Source: Pseudomonas sp. MRSN 12121 (GTDB lineage: Bacteria > Pseudomonadota > Gammaproteobacteria > Pseudomonadales > Pseudomonadaceae). From it: 64,000 nucleotides of DNA. Every line of letters begins with the position of its first letter. Position 1 is the stretch's first letter. Under the pieces are notes generated by a model. That model was not told where the DNA came from. It saw nothing but the letters and a program-made list of their open reading frames with translations, and did not search any database. The stretch lies in the NCBI RefSeq assembly GCF_000931465.1, contig NZ_CP010892.1, positions 1,116,001 to 1,180,000 of the forward strand, read 5' to 3'. Position numbers and translations under genes: made by a program. This document shows positions 34,312-41,911 of this stretch, in pieces.

Positions 34312-35132
34312 GTGGGCTGGGCATTCTTCCAAGTACGGGGCCCATGTCTTTTCGCATGGGCCCCCGGTTGGGGCCACGTTTACCGTTCGAGCTGCCAGCA
34401 CCGCCGCCCCGGTTGCCGATGCCGGCGCCGCGGCCCATGCCGATGCCGGCGCCCAGGCCGACCCAGCCCCTGCCGGCGCCCAGGCCCGTTCCCCAGCCCC
34501 TTCCTTTGCCCCAGACGCAGCCCCAGGCAAAACCCAGGGTGGATGCGCCTCCGACCACTGCCGACCGGACGCGCGAAGCCGAGCGCGACTGCCAGGCCAA
34601 GCGGGACAAGGACTGTGTGAAGTGCCCCCCCGAGCAGGGCAGCATGACGATCCCCAACAACGGCAAGGGCCACAGCATGTCTGCCCGCGCCGCCCTCTAT
34701 CAGGCCTGGGTCACCGCGTTCCCGACTCCCTACGAGTGGTGGTGGAACAACACCTGGTGGGACGGTTTCGACAAACCGCGCTGCACCTTGCTGGAAGCCA
34801 AGGCCAATTACGCCTTCATGTTCATTCCGCTTATCGGCCTGCCGCGCCCCTGGGCCAATGTGGAGAAGACCCTGATCACCCCGGCCGAGAGGCACTCCCT
34901 GAAAGCCCGGCCGAGCCCGCCGGTTGCCGTGGAATGGCATTTTCTGCAACGGGTGGTTTATGAATACTGTGCCGAACAGTATGCGGAGAGGGGACTCACC
35001 AACCTGACGGCCTACTGGAACCCGATGCCGGGCACCAAGGACCATGACCAGTACATCGAGCAACGTGCAAAAGAACAGAAAGAGTGGGAAGAGTACCGCC
35101 GTGAAAACCCCGACCGTGTTTTTGAAGCCTGA
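34308..35132 (+). CDS. TseT-like T6SS effector, Tox-REase-5 nuclease
   Basis: A 274-residue toxin. Residues about 1-85 form a Pro/Met/Arg-rich linker (PAPRPMPMPAPRP) likely used for loading. The C-terminal domain from about 95 carries the Tox-REase-5 restriction-endonuclease-fold pattern: CVKCPPEQG, ARAALYQAWVTAFP, WWWNNTWWDGFDKPRC and LLEAKANY, where the D, E and K give the nuclease core. It should degrade DNA in rival cells after T6SS delivery. The cognate immunity gene follows 14 bp downstream. It matches recalled P. aeruginosa TseT in domain and neighbourhood. Confidence 0.87.
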   Translation: MSGLGILPSTGPMSFRMGPRLGPRLPFELPAPPPRLPMPAPRPMPMPAPRPTQPLPAPRPVPQPLPLPQTQPQAKPRVDAPPTTADRTREAERDCQAKRDKDCVKCPPEQGSMTIPNNGKGHSMSARAALYQAWVTAFPTPYEWWWNNTWWDGFDKPRCTLLEAKANYAFMFIPLIGLPRPWANVEKTLITPAERHSLKARPSPPVAVEWHFLQRVVYEYCAEQYAERGLTNLTAYWNPMPGTKDHDQYIEQRAKEQKEWEEYRRENPDRVFEA

Positions 35133-35146
35133 CTGAGGACGAGCGC

Positions 35147-35860
35147 TTGTTCAGAAAATTTTCATTCGTACTGCGTTTCGACAAACAGAAGATTGCCACT
35201 GTCGCGCATGAGGCGCAGTTGGAAAGAGCCGAGCGTTTTTTCCAGGGCCTGGGCGAAATCCACCCTCTGTTGCGGGACTGGTACCTGCAGGCGGGCTCCA
35301 GGGAAGAGTCGATGCGCAAGCGGATCAACGACGACTTCGATTACTTGCGTGAAGAAGCGCGGAGCAACTACGACGCGGACTTCCCCACGAAATTGCAGTT
35401 TTCCGTGTGGAATGGCCTGGACGATCCACTCAAGGGTGGCTTGGCGTTTCATTACAACGCCCACGACCTGGATTCCGTCGCCAGCATGCGCTTCGAGGAT
35501 GGCGGGGCGCTGGTGGCGGCTATTCCTGATGTGAAATCGGTAGCGATCAAGGTTATTCAACTGGCCGTCGATCTGTGGCCCGAGCTCGACTGGTGCGTGC
35601 TGGCGCCCAAAGACCAGTATCTGCGTACCAAGGTGTTCAAGGACCGGCAGACCATCGGCTGGATCGGCTTTTGCCCACATGTGTTGCGGGCCGGCGACTT
35701 TCCGGGGGCCGACCAGCTTATCGACATTCCAAAACGCGGCACGCTGGTCGTGAGTTGTCCACAGGCGATGGATGAGGGCAAGCGGACCGATGTCCAGCGA
35801 GTGGCCGAGATCGATATCAAGCTGGTGGAACTGGGGTACTTGCCACTGTTCGTGAACTAG
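35147..35860 (+). CDS. TsiT-like immunity protein (Imm52-type)
   Basis: A 237-residue soluble protein directly after the nuclease effector. The TTG at 35147 has GAGGA eight bases upstream and is the only start that keeps the N-terminal MFRKFSFVLRFDKQK. The pattern (LLRDWYLQAGSREESMRK, WNGLDDPLKGGLAFHYN, WCVLAPKDQYLRTKVF, FPGADQLIDIPKRGTLVVSC as landmark) fits immunity family Imm52, normally paired with Tox-REase-5. It should bind and neutralise the neighbouring toxin. Confidence 0.8.
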   Translation: MFRKFSFVLRFDKQKIATVAHEAQLERAERFFQGLGEIHPLLRDWYLQAGSREESMRKRINDDFDYLREEARSNYDADFPTKLQFSVWNGLDDPLKGGLAFHYNAHDLDSVASMRFEDGGALVAAIPDVKSVAIKVIQLAVDLWPELDWCVLAPKDQYLRTKVFKDRQTIGWIGFCPHVLRAGDFPGADQLIDIPKRGTLVVSCPQAMDEGKRTDVQRVAEIDIKLVELGYLPLFVN

Positions 35861-35890
35861 CCCAGGGACCTCGCCCGGGCACGAAAAATT

Positions 35891-35935
35891 CCGTCGTTCA
35901 GCCGGCTGCGACTAGGAACCATAGCCGGCTGGACG
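35891..35935 (-). terminator. Hairpin between convergent effector operons
   Basis: CAGCCGGCT and AGCCGGCTG arms with outer CCGTC/GACGG pairing; on the minus strand a T-rich AATTTTT follows, so it can terminate the minus-strand toxin/immunity operon. Confidence 0.6.
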
Positions 35936-35967
35936 GGACTCCGCTCAGTACATTCCTACCTGCCACG

Positions 35968-36363
35968 TCAGTGCCTGGTCAGTTTCAATAGCGCATAGAT
36001 GATCGAGCCCCAGACCAGAAGCACGACATCCATCCAGTTCCTGATGCTCAGCAGGCGTTGCAGGTGGGGAGGGAAGTTGTCGATGTCTTCCGCGGAAAGA
36101 AAGCCTCTGCGAACCGCTGGGCCAGGCCAAAGCATCGATCCTCGAACGGCGGCGAGCATTACACGATGCGTGAACCATCCTTCGTGGGGAAGGCTGTCGG
36201 TCCAGCGATAAAAGTGCTGGCTCCGCTGTAGGGCCTCCAGCATCTCTCTTAAGTAACGTCGACTCAGGTAGTAGCTGAACGAGAGGTTTATTACGCCCAG
36301 TAGAAGTGGGCTGGCGACCAGCATGAGACCTAACCATGAGTACCAAAAACTTTTTCCCATCAT
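35968..36363 (-). CDS. Putative immunity protein, membrane paralogue B
   Basis: A 131-residue protein with hydrophobic helices at both ends (YSWLGLMLVASPLLLGVINLSF and MDVVLLVWGSIIYALLKL) and a charged centre. The core SYYLSRRYLREMLEALQ, RRGFLSAEDIDNFPPHLQR is nearly the same as in the gene upstream, so it arose by duplication. Its position after a membrane-targeting toxin and its dual-helix topology suggest an inner-membrane immunity protein. It is 103 bp downstream of paralogue A. Function is inferred only. Confidence 0.6.
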   Translation of the reverse strand: MMGKSFWYSWLGLMLVASPLLLGVINLSFSYYLSRRYLREMLEALQRSQHFYRWTDSLPHEGWFTHRVMLAAVRGSMLWPGPAVRRGFLSAEDIDNFPPHLQRLLSIRNWMDVVLLVWGSIIYALLKLTRH

Positions 36364-36466
36364 GACCGGGTTGTTTCGTAACGTTTTCTGTTCTCTCTCA
36401 GCTCTTCACCCGAATAGCTGTTTTGATGCTTGCCTACTAATGAGATAGACAAAGATCCATGGGCAA

Positions 36467-36859
36467 TCAGTTATCCAGTTTCAAAAACGTGTAGATAATC
36501 GCCGTCCATACGATCACAACGCCATCTAGGGTGTTTTTGACAGTCAGGAAGCGTTTCAGTCGTGGAGGAAAGTTGTGTACATCCTTGGCACAAAGGAAAC
36601 CTCTGCGAATTCCTGCATTAGGGAAGAGCATCATTCCTCGAACGCTGACAAACATCAGGAGATGTTCGAACCATCCTTGGTATTGCAACCTCTCAGTCCA
36701 TCGATGAAAGTAAGAACTCTCCTGTAAGGCCTCCAGCATTTCCCGCAAGTAGCGACGACTTAAGTAATAACTGAATGCAAGGCTTACAAGAGCTAGCAGA
36801 ATTGGGCAAAGGAGCAGAGCAAGAGCGATCCAGGAATACCAGAACTTCTCATCTACCAT
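36467..36859 (-). CDS. Putative immunity protein, membrane paralogue A
   Basis: A 130-residue membrane protein with helices near 9-31 (WIALALLLCPILLALVSLAF) and 110-127 (GVVIVWTAIIYTFL). It shares SYYLSRRYLREMLEALQ and the RRGFLCAKDVHNFPPRLKR block with paralogue B. Its ATG overlaps the toxin stop by 7 bp, the tight coupling expected of a cognate immunity gene. Two hand-counted 60-base lines are 43% and 48% GC, against about 72% in the toxin's N-terminal half, so the segment looks imported. Confidence 0.65.
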   Translation of the reverse strand: MVDEKFWYSWIALALLLCPILLALVSLAFSYYLSRRYLREMLEALQESSYFHRWTERLQYQGWFEHLLMFVSVRGMMLFPNAGIRRGFLCAKDVHNFPPRLKRFLTVKNTLDGVVIVWTAIIYTFLKLDN

Positions 36860-38052
36860 GGTTGCGCTCTCTCATAAATAATTTCACCAACCCTCTCTCC
36901 AAGCACATCACCGGAGTCTGTTCCTAGTGACGTGCCGACACCTACCAAGGCGGCAACACATAACACTCCACCAATTGCGGTAGAGGCTCCTAGCGCTGCA
37001 CAAATAAACCTGCTTCCTGCCAATCCGGTTTCAGTACCAAGTATTCCTCCAACGGTTGACCCCGCAAACTTTCCCGTCTCGCTAAACATAACCCTCCTGC
37101 AACGCTCATCCCCCGAACCCGCCCGGCACACTTCCTGAACTTTCAGCGCCGACGAAACCCCACCAAGCGCAATGCCAATATACCCGCCCGCCTGCATGTA
37201 CTTCGCCGCACGGCTGACGGCGTTCACGTGGGTGGCGTAGCCCGGGATCTGTCCGGGGGCGCCGGCTCTGTTCCAGTGGTGCACCAGGCTGCGGCTGGAA
37301 ATGCCCAGGGCGGTCTTCAGCTTGGGGTGGTCGCCCAGGGTGGTGTAGCCGCGCAGGCGGGTGGAGTTCAGCAGTTGCGCGTCCAGTTGCGCCAGCAGGC
37401 GCCGGCGGCGCATGAGGAAATCGGGGGACTTGAGGTGGCCGTGCTGGCGGTAGCTGTCCTGGTGCAGGCGTTCCATGTCTTGCAGGGTCTCCCGCAGTTT
37501 GTCCAGGTGTTTGCCCAGCACCGAGGTGCCGATGCCCAGCCAGGTCGAGGCCTGGCTGCTGAAGCCGACGATCTCGGCCTGGTGGCGAACCATGAAGTCG
37601 GCGGCTTCGGGCGTCAGGGGTTCGAGGGCGGCCCTGACTTGCTCGGCGGCGAGCATGAGCTGCGCTTCCTCGTAGGTGCAGGCGGGGTTGGCCGGATCGC
37701 TGAGCACGATCAGGCTGCCGGCCTTGACCGTCTCGCCAAGGCCCGGATTGAGCGACAGGTATTTGGCCAGGACGCCCGGCGAGGGGCTGTCGAAGAGGCG
37801 GCGTTGCAGTTCGGCCAGCGGCAGGCTCTGCGGCACGATATGGAAACCGGGGGCGATCGGCGTCGCGGGTTGGGTCGGGCTTGGTTTCTCCGGCGCGTCG
37901 TGGCCTTGAGCTGTGGTCAGGATCGCCCTGTGCTTCGGCCGTGCTCCCGGCAGGGGCGGGTTGGGGTTGGCCGGGTGCAGCACGCGAGGCATCGGCGTCG
38001 GTTCGCCACGGGAGTCGGTGGTGTATTTGTTACCGGGCGGGGGCGCGGGCAT
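36853..38052 (-). CDS. Putative T6SS membrane-disrupting effector, LysM-like N-terminus
   Basis: A 399-residue protein. Residues 1-65 are proline-rich. Residues about 68-118 (GFHIVPQSLPLAELQRRLF, YLSLNPGLGETVKAGSLIVLSD) look like a LysM-type module. A helical middle follows (about 120-270). The C-terminal 110 residues are glycine-rich and hydrophobic (GGYIGIALGGVSSALK, GSTVGGILGTETGLAG, CAALGASTAIGGVLCVAALVG), like pore-forming toxin domains. No PAAR or nuclease motif is seen. GC content drops sharply from about residue 305 onward. Immunity-like membrane genes follow with overlap. I infer a T6SS effector that attacks membranes; the family is not one I can name. Confidence 0.6.
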   Translation of the reverse strand: MPAPPPGNKYTTDSRGEPTPMPRVLHPANPNPPLPGARPKHRAILTTAQGHDAPEKPSPTQPATPIAPGFHIVPQSLPLAELQRRLFDSPSPGVLAKYLSLNPGLGETVKAGSLIVLSDPANPACTYEEAQLMLAAEQVRAALEPLTPEAADFMVRHQAEIVGFSSQASTWLGIGTSVLGKHLDKLRETLQDMERLHQDSYRQHGHLKSPDFLMRRRRLLAQLDAQLLNSTRLRGYTTLGDHPKLKTALGISSRSLVHHWNRAGAPGQIPGYATHVNAVSRAAKYMQAGGYIGIALGGVSSALKVQEVCRAGSGDERCRRVMFSETGKFAGSTVGGILGTETGLAGSRFICAALGASTAIGGVLCVAALVGVGTSLGTDSGDVLGERVGEIIYERAQPW

Positions 38053-38180
38053 CGCTGTGTTCGCTGTGTGTCTGGGCCTGGCGAAACACTAAAGAGCGGC
38101 ATGGGTGAAGTCGTTGGGAGCTATCTGAAACGCCCGCTGGCGCTTTCGAAATGTCGTGTAGGAATGGCTGAACGCAGCTT

Positions 38181-38303
38181 CTGTAGCCGCTGTCGAGCGT
38201 TAGCGAGGCTGCGATCGACCCCGCAGGGGGCGCAGGGATCTCGAAACCGCAGGAGGACCTTCGGTCCTATCGCAGCCTCGCTAACGCTCGGCAGCGGCTA
38301 CAG
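38181..38303. repeat. Class II REPIN downstream of algA
   Basis: 123 bp with inverted ends CTGTAGCCGCTGTCGAGCG and CGCTCGGCAGCGGCTACAG. The 355-bp gap between the toxin gene and algA otherwise holds only the algA terminator. Confidence 0.88.
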
Positions 38304-38337
38304 GGCGTTTGGAGTGGGGAGAGGAGGTGCGCATAAA

Positions 38338-38396
38338 AGAAGCCCCCGCCCAACCGGCTGCGGATAGGGGACGCAGTCGGCTGGACGGGGGCTTCT
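38338..38396 (-). terminator. Intrinsic terminator of the alginate operon
   Basis: Outer stem AGAAGCCCCCG / CGGGGGCTTCT with inner CCGGCTGCG/CGCAGTCGG pairing; TTTT follows on the minus strand. Twelve bases past the algA stop. Confidence 0.85.
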
Positions 38397-38407
38397 CGTT
38401 CCGCGGG

Positions 38408-39859
38408 TTACTGGGCGATGGTTTTCACCGAGACGCCGCGTTCCACAGGAGTGGAGCGGCCGTAGATGTCTTCGAAGCGTTCGATGTCGTCTTCGCCCAG
38501 ATAGCTGCCCGATTGCACTTCGATGATCTCCAGCGGGATCTTGCCCGGGTTGCGCAGGCGGTGCACCGAAGCGATCGGGATGTAGGTGGACTGGTTCTCG
38601 GTGAGCAGGAACACGTTCTCGTCACAGGTGACTTCGGCGGTGCCGCTGACCACGATCCAGTGTTCGGCGCGGTGGTGGTGCATCTGCAGGGACAGGCACG
38701 CGCCCGGCTTGACCGAGATGTGCTTGACCTGGAAGCGCCCGCCCATGTCCACCGAGTCGTAGGAGCCCCACGGGCGGTAGACCTCGCAGTGGTTCTGGGT
38801 TTCGCTGCGCCCTTGCTCGTTGAGGGTGTTGACCAGCTGTTTGACGCCTTGGACCTTGTCCTTGTGGGCGATCATCATGGCGTCCTTGGTTTCCACCACG
38901 ACGATGTTTTCCAGGCCGATCACCGACACCAGCTTGCCGTTGCCATGGATCATGCAGTTGCGGCTGTCCTGGATCACCACGTCGCCCTTGCTGACGTTGC
39001 CGTCGGCGTCTTTCTCATGCACGTCCCACAGCGACGACCAGCAGCCCACGTCGCTCCAGCCGGCGCTCAGCGGCACCACGCAGGCGCGCTGGGTCTTTTC
39101 CATCACCGCGTAGTCGATGGAGTTGTCCGGGCAGCAGGCGAAGGTGGCGTCGTCGAAGGTCACGGTGTCGGCGTCCTGGGCGCTGCGCTCCAGGGTCAGC
39201 AGGCAGGTGTCGTAGATGTCCGGATCGTGCTTCTTCAGTTCTTCGAGGAAGCGGCTGGCGCGGAACAGGAACATGCCGCTGTTCCAGAAGTAACCGCCGG
39301 CCTCGACGAACTCGCTGGCACGCTTGACGTCGGGTTTCTCGACGAAGTGCGAGACGCGGCTCACGCCTTCCGGCAGCAGCGCATCGTTGGTCGACTTGAT
39401 GTAGCCATAACCGGTTTCCGGCTTGGTCGCCGGCACGCCGAACAGCACCATCTCGCCACGTTCGGCGGCCACGGTGGCCAGGGCCAGGGCGCGTTGCAGG
39501 GCTTTCTGGTCTTCCAGCACGTGGTCGGCCGGCAGCACCAGCATCAGCTCGTCGCGACCTTCGTTGACCAGCATCATCGCGGTCAGGGCCACGGCCGGCG
39601 CGGTGTTGCGTCCGAAAGGCTCCATCAGGATGCGCTGGGCTTCGAGTTTGCGCGCCGCCAGCTGCTCGTTGACGATGAAGCGGTGATCCTTGTTGCAGAC
39701 CACGATCGGCGTGTCCATGCCTTCGAACACCAGGCGCTCGAGGGTTTGCTGGAACAGCGTGTGTTCGCCGGTCAGGGCGAGGAATTGTTTAGGGAACTGC
39801 TTGCGCGAAAGCGGCCAAAGACGTGAGCCGCTACCACCTGACAAGATCACCGGAATCAT
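38408..39859 (-). CDS. algA: Mannose-1-phosphate guanylyltransferase/phosphomannose isomerase
   Basis: Bifunctional enzyme making mannose-6-phosphate and GDP-mannose, the first and third steps of alginate precursor supply. The nucleotidyltransferase domain (1-280) has GGSGSRLWPLSRKQFPKQF and FVEKPD; the C-terminal cupin PMI domain (about 360-483) has QMHHHRAEHWIVVSG and the C-terminal QSGSYLGEDDIERFED. It is 483 residues, the standard length. It is the last gene of the operon; a REP-like element lies between algF and algA, so algA may be partly uncoupled. Confidence 0.95.
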   Translation of the reverse strand: MIPVILSGGSGSRLWPLSRKQFPKQFLALTGEHTLFQQTLERLVFEGMDTPIVVCNKDHRFIVNEQLAARKLEAQRILMEPFGRNTAPAVALTAMMLVNEGRDELMLVLPADHVLEDQKALQRALALATVAAERGEMVLFGVPATKPETGYGYIKSTNDALLPEGVSRVSHFVEKPDVKRASEFVEAGGYFWNSGMFLFRASRFLEELKKHDPDIYDTCLLTLERSAQDADTVTFDDATFACCPDNSIDYAVMEKTQRACVVPLSAGWSDVGCWSSLWDVHEKDADGNVSKGDVVIQDSRNCMIHGNGKLVSVIGLENIVVVETKDAMMIAHKDKVQGVKQLVNTLNEQGRSETQNHCEVYRPWGSYDSVDMGGRFQVKHISVKPGACLSLQMHHHRAEHWIVVSGTAEVTCDENVFLLTENQSTYIPIASVHRLRNPGKIPLEIIEVQSGSYLGEDDIERFEDIYGRSTPVERGVSVKTIAQ

Positions 39860-39959
39860 GTTGTTACTCCTTCAAATATCGTATGGGTCAGAGCTACTGC
39901 GTTCTGTCGTTTCACTCTCTTGTTTTTGTTGCGTATCCGGCTTGACCAACCGTTTCTCC

Positions 39960-40029
39960 GTGGGGGCCAGGCTTGTCGGCGAGGGCGTTCTCAAGGGCCT
40001 CATCGCCGGCAAGCCTGGCTCCTACAGGG
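39960..40029. repeat. Class I REP doublet between algF and algA
   Basis: GGCCAGGCTTGTCGGCGAGG is a degenerate arm; CGCCGGCAAGCCTGGCTCC is the standard inverted arm. It lies within the 194-bp gap of an otherwise tightly packed operon. Confidence 0.7.
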
Positions 40030-40053
40030 GAGCGTCAAGCCGGAGAGTTCATG

Positions 40054-40710
40054 TCAGCGGGTCGACACCGGGCGCTTGACCCAGACGGGCGACAGGCTGC
40101 TGCCATTGCCGGTGACGTAGAGCACCGCGGCCTCGCCGCGCTCCAGGGCGACGGGCTTGAGGTCGCTGACTTTCTTCTCGCCCTCGTACAGCGCGAAGCT
40201 GACTTTCACCGGGTTGATTTCCCGTTCGCCACGGCCCTTGGCGGCCACCGACTGGACCACATCGGTCTTGCCGTCGGCGGTCTTCAGGGTCAGGGCCTTG
40301 TCGCTCAGGTTCTGCACGCGGACCAGGGACTTCTGCTTGTTCTTGAACGGCGGTTCCTCGATCAGTTGCGGCTGGCCGCTGGCGTTGTTGACCAGGGTGT
40401 AATAGTGGTCGGCGGCGAGCTTCACCGGCACGCTCTGGCTGCCGACCTTGGCGGTGTAGTCGCCGCCGGGCATGAAGCTGAAGTCGCTGCTGGCCAGCGG
40501 CGCGACGTCGTTGAGGTTGGTGCTGCCGACGGTGGCGCTGACTTCCTGGTTGCTGGCGTTGTAGATGCGCACGAAGGACGAGCCTTTCGGCGCGGTGGGG
40601 CCGTAGAGGGCGGCGTCGCCGCCGGCGAAGGCGGGCAGGGACAGGACGCTCATGCCGGCAGCCAGTGTGATTGCCTTGGCGAGACGACGCGGAGTGATAG
40701 TGAAAGTCAT
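40054..40710 (-). CDS. algF: Alginate O-acetylation adaptor AlgF
   Basis: A 218-residue periplasmic protein needed for alginate acetylation with AlgI, AlgJ and AlgX. Signal peptide 1-29 (ending SLPAFAGGD). Two beta-sandwich domains follow: GSSFVRIYNASNQEVSATVG and KSLVRVQNLSDKALTLKT. It has no catalytic motif and is thought to pass acetyl groups or connect partners. The ATG at 40710 comes 15 bp after the algJ stop. A longer open frame upstream is out-of-frame algJ sequence. Confidence 0.93.
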   Translation of the reverse strand: MTFTITPRRLAKAITLAAGMSVLSLPAFAGGDAALYGPTAPKGSSFVRIYNASNQEVSATVGSTNLNDVAPLASSDFSFMPGGDYTAKVGSQSVPVKLAADHYYTLVNNASGQPQLIEEPPFKNKQKSLVRVQNLSDKALTLKTADGKTDVVQSVAAKGRGEREINPVKVSFALYEGEKKVSDLKPVALERGEAAVLYVTGNGSSLSPVWVKRPVSTR

Positions 40711-40724
40711 GGTGTACCTCTCTT

Positions 40725-41900
40725 TCAGTTTTGCGCCCGATCGGGCGTCTCGGATTTGTTGTTGATGGCTAGGTTCTGTTGGCGCGCGCCGGCTTGTTTG
40801 AGCTCTGCGACCCACTGCGGGTCGGCGTCGCCGATTTCGTTGTTGACCGGCAGATATCGTTCGGGAAATTCCCAGATCAGCACCTGGGGCGGGCTGTTCT
40901 TGAAGGCGTCGCTTTTCAGGTAGCTGAGCATCGGCAGGATCGGGCCGTGGCCGTCCTCGGCATAGCTGACGACATCGCTGTGCAGCGCCTGCTTGAGCGC
41001 GCCGACGAAGTTCCAGCTGGGGTTGGCGCTGTAGCTGGTGCCCACCAGGGCCACCGGCACTTCGTTGTCGGCGAACAGCGCGTCGTCGGCGGCCGGCTGG
41101 TCGTCGGCGGCGCGGGTCACGCGTTTCTGCAGGGCTTCCTTGGCCGGCATCAGGTTCTCGAATAGCGGGTCCAGGGGCAGGAACAGGCGCAGGTCGCCCT
41201 TGTGCACCACGGTCTGCTCGGCTTCGGTGACGAAGCGTTGCGGCTGGCCCATCAGCGGCGCCTTGTCGGCAATCGCCCGGGCCAGCTGATTGGCGGCGAT
41301 TTCGGCGCCGGCCGGGGTCCAGTGGGTGTCGGTGCGCAGGAATACTTGCTGGCCGTTCTGCTTGGCCTGTTGCAGGGGCCCGAGCAGGTCGGGGGCGAGG
41401 ATCTTGTCGGCCGCCACGCGGGCATGGAAATCCTGGTAGAGGTTGGCGTGGATACGGGCCGGCTGGACGTCGCCCAGATGTTCCGGGTACAGCCGCACCT
41501 TGGCCGGCACGATCGCCATCACCAGTTTCACGCCTCGCTCCTTGAGGGTCTGGCGCACGCCTTCGACCAGCGCGTAGTTGCCTTGCAGGTTGAGTTCTTC
41601 GTTGACCACCGGATGGAACTCTTCGTCGCTGTACAGCCACTGGTCGCGGCCGAGCACCACGCCCGGACGGCCTTCGTTGAACAGTTTGAAGTCCAGGGCG
41701 GCCCACAGGTTGGTGCCCAGGCGCTTGATCGGGAACTCGTCGTCGTAGTGGGTTTCCACGGCCTTGGCCCAGCGGCCGTTGAGCACGGTGGCGTCGTTGC
41801 TGGTGCTGAAGCCGAAGAAGCTGCGCACCGACCACAGGCCCAGGGCCAACAGCAGCACCAGGAACAGGGCGATGTAGAGGATGCGTAATGAGCGGGTCAT
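40725..41900 (-). CDS. algJ: Alginate O-acetyltransferase AlgJ
   Basis: A 391-residue SGNH-like protein held in the inner membrane by an N-terminal signal anchor (about 5-25, LRILYIALFLVLLLALGLW). The catalytic Asp-His pair is in LRTDTHWTPAG (about 195-205) and the nucleophile region is VALVGTSYSANPSW (about 280-293). It shares this fold with AlgX. It acts in the periplasm, receiving acetyl from AlgI. Neighbours algI (12 bp) and algF (14 bp) are closely spaced. Confidence 0.93.
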   Translation of the reverse strand: MTRSLRILYIALFLVLLLALGLWSVRSFFGFSTSNDATVLNGRWAKAVETHYDDEFPIKRLGTNLWAALDFKLFNEGRPGVVLGRDQWLYSDEEFHPVVNEELNLQGNYALVEGVRQTLKERGVKLVMAIVPAKVRLYPEHLGDVQPARIHANLYQDFHARVAADKILAPDLLGPLQQAKQNGQQVFLRTDTHWTPAGAEIAANQLARAIADKAPLMGQPQRFVTEAEQTVVHKGDLRLFLPLDPLFENLMPAKEALQKRVTRAADDQPAADDALFADNEVPVALVGTSYSANPSWNFVGALKQALHSDVVSYAEDGHGPILPMLSYLKSDAFKNSPPQVLIWEFPERYLPVNNEIGDADPQWVAELKQAGARQQNLAINNKSETPDRAQN

Positions 41901-41911
41901 GGTCAGATCCC

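Noticed and set aside
34370..34530. Pro-rich repeat in the TseT-like gene as a possible assembly slip or mobile repeat
   Set aside because: It is a low-complexity coding linker in frame, common in effectors; no direct-repeat boundaries.
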